Below are positions 11,776 through 14,062 of a stretch of DNA of 14,062 nt, piece by piece. This DNA comes from JAGVXH01 sp043810285 (GTDB lineage: Archaea > Nanobdellota > Nanobdellia > Pacearchaeales > GW2011-AR1). Under the pieces are notes generated by a model. It saw only the letters and a program-made list of their open reading frames with translations. It ran no database searches and was not told where the DNA came from. A program made the translations under genes and the position numbers. The DNA is taken from the NCBI GenBank assembly GCA_043810285.1, contig JBDROH010000015.1, positions 1-14,062 on the forward strand, given 5' to 3'. Each line of letters starts with the position of its first letter. The first letter of the stretch is position 1.

Positions 11776-14062
11776 TTAAGCAACAACTAAACTAGCTTCA
11801 GTAGCGGATGTACCCTTGTAATTCTTACCAACAGTTGTATCAACAACGTTGTTAAGCAAGTAAGTAACAGCCTTCTCAGTATCAGCAGCATTGTAACCAG
11901 CAACTAAAAGAGCAGTCTTTCCAGCCCTACTAAAGGACTTTATCATAAACTCTCCAGCAGCCACACCCGTAGCGGATGTAAACGCAGCTTCACTATAAGC
12001 TCCACCAAGTAATTCAGCAGCAACGGCATTGATAGCAGAACCACCAACAACAACTAAGTTCTTTCCAGAAACGGAAGCGACCTCAGTATCCTTAACAGTC
12101 ATAACACCAACACTAGCTCCACCAGGGATAAGAGTTACTTCTGGAGATGTAATGTATACATCTGCAGTAACCTCACTACCATGGTAAACTATTTTTATGC
12201 TATCTTGACCTGAAGTAGGTTTGTCCCATAAGAATTCAGTTGCAAGAGCGGAGTACATAAAGCTTCTCCAAACATCCGTACTCTGAATTTCTATAGCAGT
12301 AACATTCTCTCCAATCAAATCACTAACTTCAACCTCATTAACAGTGGATGAATCCCATCCAACAACAACAGCGAAGTTACCTCCAGAGCCAATATTACCA
12401 TCTTTATCTTCTTCAGTGAAGTTAAGATAGAAAGATGCATTATTATGTCCTGTAGTACTTAAAGCACCTGCAGTGAAATTAATCGCACCAGGAACCGCAG
12501 TATCATTAACAGTCTCAAAAGGCAAGTATGTTCTCAAACCTTCCTTTGAATAAAGGTGGTAGAAATTTGTAGCCGAATCGTTTGCAGTTATAACTACATT
12601 CTTTCCAAGTCTATCAACACGACCGATACCTAATTCAGCACTTCCCATAGAGAAAGTATCTGTATCCTTACCAGCAGTTTTCTTATCTGTCCAAACACCA
12701 TCATTCAAATATTGAATAGTTGTTTTATTAACAGTATTGTCATCTACAAAATTAGTAGCTCTCATTAAATAAGACTCTCCTTCTGTTGTAGCTGCATAAG
12801 AAACGATGAAATATGCATCTGTATCCTTATCAAAGGTAATTGTAGTAGTATTACTTGTAATTAACCTATTGTTAGCATCCTTACCAATTCCAATAAAACC
12901 TACACCATTTGTAGAATTTCCATAAAGGAATTCAATATCAGCAGTAGTAGATTTCAATGGAAAATCATTAAGAACGGCATAAGTGTCCGAACCTTGCACT
13001 ATCTCAATAACTTCTTCAGTAGGATATGTTACCCCACCATAAGACAATTTTACAACCTCGAATCCTGGCATTATAATCTCAGTATCTTCAGTAATAAATA
13101 AGTCATCATCTGCAGCCCATGCAAGCTCAATGCTTGTAAGTGTTGCAGTTGCGGTGTTTAAAGGCGCAGTACCATTAGTTAAAGTAGCACTAACTCCTGA
13201 AACAGCAACATCGTTAATCTGAATTTCAGAACCACTAGTAAGTTTTAACTTACCGGAACCGACGCTGAATTCAACTTTACTAATACCTGTATCTTTAGAA
13301 GAATACATAATATCCTTGATACCGATATAAGTTCCATCACTTAACTTATATGTTTCACCTTCAGCTAAACTGTTAGTAGTTTCACCATTAACAGTTAATT
13401 TAACCTCTGCTGAACCAATATAGTTAATAGAAGCCACATAAGAAGTTCCTTCAACGTTTAAAGTTGTAGATTCTCCTTCAGCCAAGATTGTATCTGTAGC
13501 TGAATCTAACAATGTCAGAATCAAATTAGCACCACTTGTACTATTAGATAAAACATAATATGTCTTACCCATAATAGGTAAATTTGTAGTAGTTAAATCA
13601 TCAATAGTTGGAGTATCACTAAAAGTTATAGTATAGTTCAGAACATTTTGTGCTGAAGCAATTCTAAAACCCACAGTAGGCTCGTTATCGATGTAATCAT
13701 TATCCTCAAACATAGATAGAACGGAAGCATTTAATTCAATCTTCTGAGTATAATCAAATTCCTCATTGTCATTATCGACGTATTTACCCTCAGCAAGAAG
13801 CGTAGGTAATTCATCTTCATCCAATGTTGATATGATAGTATTCAGATTGTCTCCTATATGAAACTTAGTAGATGTTTTCTCAACCTTATAAGATTCACCA
13901 TCAGTTGTAACTGTAGTAGCACCTGTACCAGCAGAACTTGCATCTAAATTAGAAGCGATACTGGAAGCTGCGATATTGTCCGAAGGGGCTGCATTAGCAC
14001 CAACAACAATTGCAGTGTTACTTGTGAAAGGCATTGGGTAAGATGCAGCGAATGCTGTACCT
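11776..14062 (-). CDS. S-layer protein, 5' end beyond the window
   Basis: At least 761 codons; the frame stays open to the right edge. The ATG at 14034 is unlikely to be the start, because the codons before it read GTAFAASYPM, the end of a signal peptide (cleavage expected near AFA-AS), continuing into PFTSNTAIVVGANAAPSDNI, the hallmark N-terminus of methanococcal-type S-layer proteins (S_layer_N). The C-terminus (VSGKNLVVVGGSAINAVAAE, then KTALLVAGYNAADTEKAV) matches the S_layer_C domain. The middle is Thr/Ser/Val-rich beta structure with repeated short turns such as LAEGETYKL and LAEGESTTL. There is no C-terminal membrane anchor, so attachment must come from elsewhere. A strong terminator follows, as expected for a highly expressed cell-coat gene. 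Confidence 0.92.
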   Translation of the reverse strand, partial: GTAFAASYPMPFTSNTAIVVGANAAPSDNIAASSIASNLDASSAGTGATTVTTDGESYKVEKTSTKFHIGDNLNTIISTLDEDELPTLLAEGKYVDNDNEEFDYTQKIELNASVLSMFEDNDYIDNEPTVGFRIASAQNVLNYTITFSDTPTIDDLTTTNLPIMGKTYYVLSNSTSGANLILTLLDSATDTILAEGESTTLNVEGTSYVASINYIGSAEVKLTVNGETTNSLAEGETYKLSDGTYIGIKDIMYSSKDTGISKVEFSVGSGKLKLTSGSEIQINDVAVSGVSATLTNGTAPLNTATATLTSIELAWAADDDLFITEDTEIIMPGFEVVKLSYGGVTYPTEEVIEIVQGSDTYAVLNDFPLKSTTADIEFLYGNSTNGVGFIGIGKDANNRLITSNTTTITFDKDTDAYFIVSYAATTEGESYLMRATNFVDDNTVNKTTIQYLNDGVWTDKKTAGKDTDTFSMGSAELGIGRVDRLGKNVVITANDSATNFYHLYSKEGLRTYLPFETVNDTAVPGAINFTAGALSTTGHNNASFYLNFTEEDKDGNIGSGGNFAVVVGWDSSTVNEVEVSDLIGENVTAIEIQSTDVWRSFMYSALATEFLWDKPTSGQDSIKIVYHGSEVTADVYITSPEVTLIPGGASVGVMTVKDTEVASVSGKNLVVVGGSAINAVAAELLGGAYSEAAFTSATGVAAGEFMIKSFSRAGKTALLVAGYNAADTEKAVTYLLNNVVDTTVGKNYKGTSATEASLVVA

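Noticed and set aside
14032..14034. ATG at 14034 as the true start of the S-layer protein
   Set aside because: The upstream codons continue in frame and read like the end of a signal peptide, so the gene extends past the window.
1..14062. CRISPR arrays, insertion sequences or attachment sites
   Set aside because: No regularly spaced direct repeats, transposase or integrase genes, or direct repeat of the tRNA 3' end were found; the tRNA-linked repeat is inverted.

Overview
The window is a compact, AT-rich archaeal chromosome segment. The archaeal assignment rests on Sec61-gamma-type SecE, Spt5, archaeal L11, eL43, RNA polymerase subunit P, prefoldin beta, SepF, FtsZ, Dph2, an S-layer protein and an archaeosortase-like protein. 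TATA-type boxes lie about 25 nt before most operon-leading start codons, and Shine-Dalgarno sites are nearly absent. Small gene sizes, minimal intergenic gaps and the surface-protein repertoire suggest a DPANN lineage of the Woesearchaeota/Pacearchaeota kind. That placement is inferred from gene content only.

Layout: positions 1-62 hold the probable 5' end of a leftward gene. From 234 to 5921 all genes run rightward: a long-type FKBP prolyl isomerase, ftsZ, secE, spt5, rpl11, tRNA-Pro(UGG), rpl37ae (eL43), rpoP, prefoldin beta, sepF and a dph2 gene that lacks its N-terminal domain. This is a housekeeping block of division, secretion, transcription, translation and folding genes, with ftsZ and sepF near its two ends.

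From 5918 to 8652 comes an envelope region: a leftward four-helix membrane protein, a rightward secreted acidic glycoprotein-like protein with a C-terminal membrane anchor, and an archaeosortase-like enzyme split by a -1 frame change exactly at a run of seven A. Its likely substrate is the neighbouring anchored protein. From 8608 to 14062 everything runs leftward: a tandem pair of related membrane-anchored proteins in an operon with a COG2426-type membrane protein, a lysine 2,3-aminomutase, and a methanococcal-type S-layer protein that runs off the right edge and ends at a strong hairpin/T-run terminator.

The most unusual signals are: (1) a repeated hairpin motif with a constant ACCA loop, present once upstream of the FKBP gene and as a two-unit tandem upstream of dph2, whose stems differ in sequence but remain paired; (2) the archaeosortase frame change at a slippery A run; (3) a Dph2 with only two of the three iron-sulfur cysteines; (4) an 11-nt segment after tRNA-Pro that is complementary to its T arm; (5) a perfect 10-bp hairpin abutting the spt5 ribosome-binding site; and (6) a bacterial-looking GC-rich terminator.
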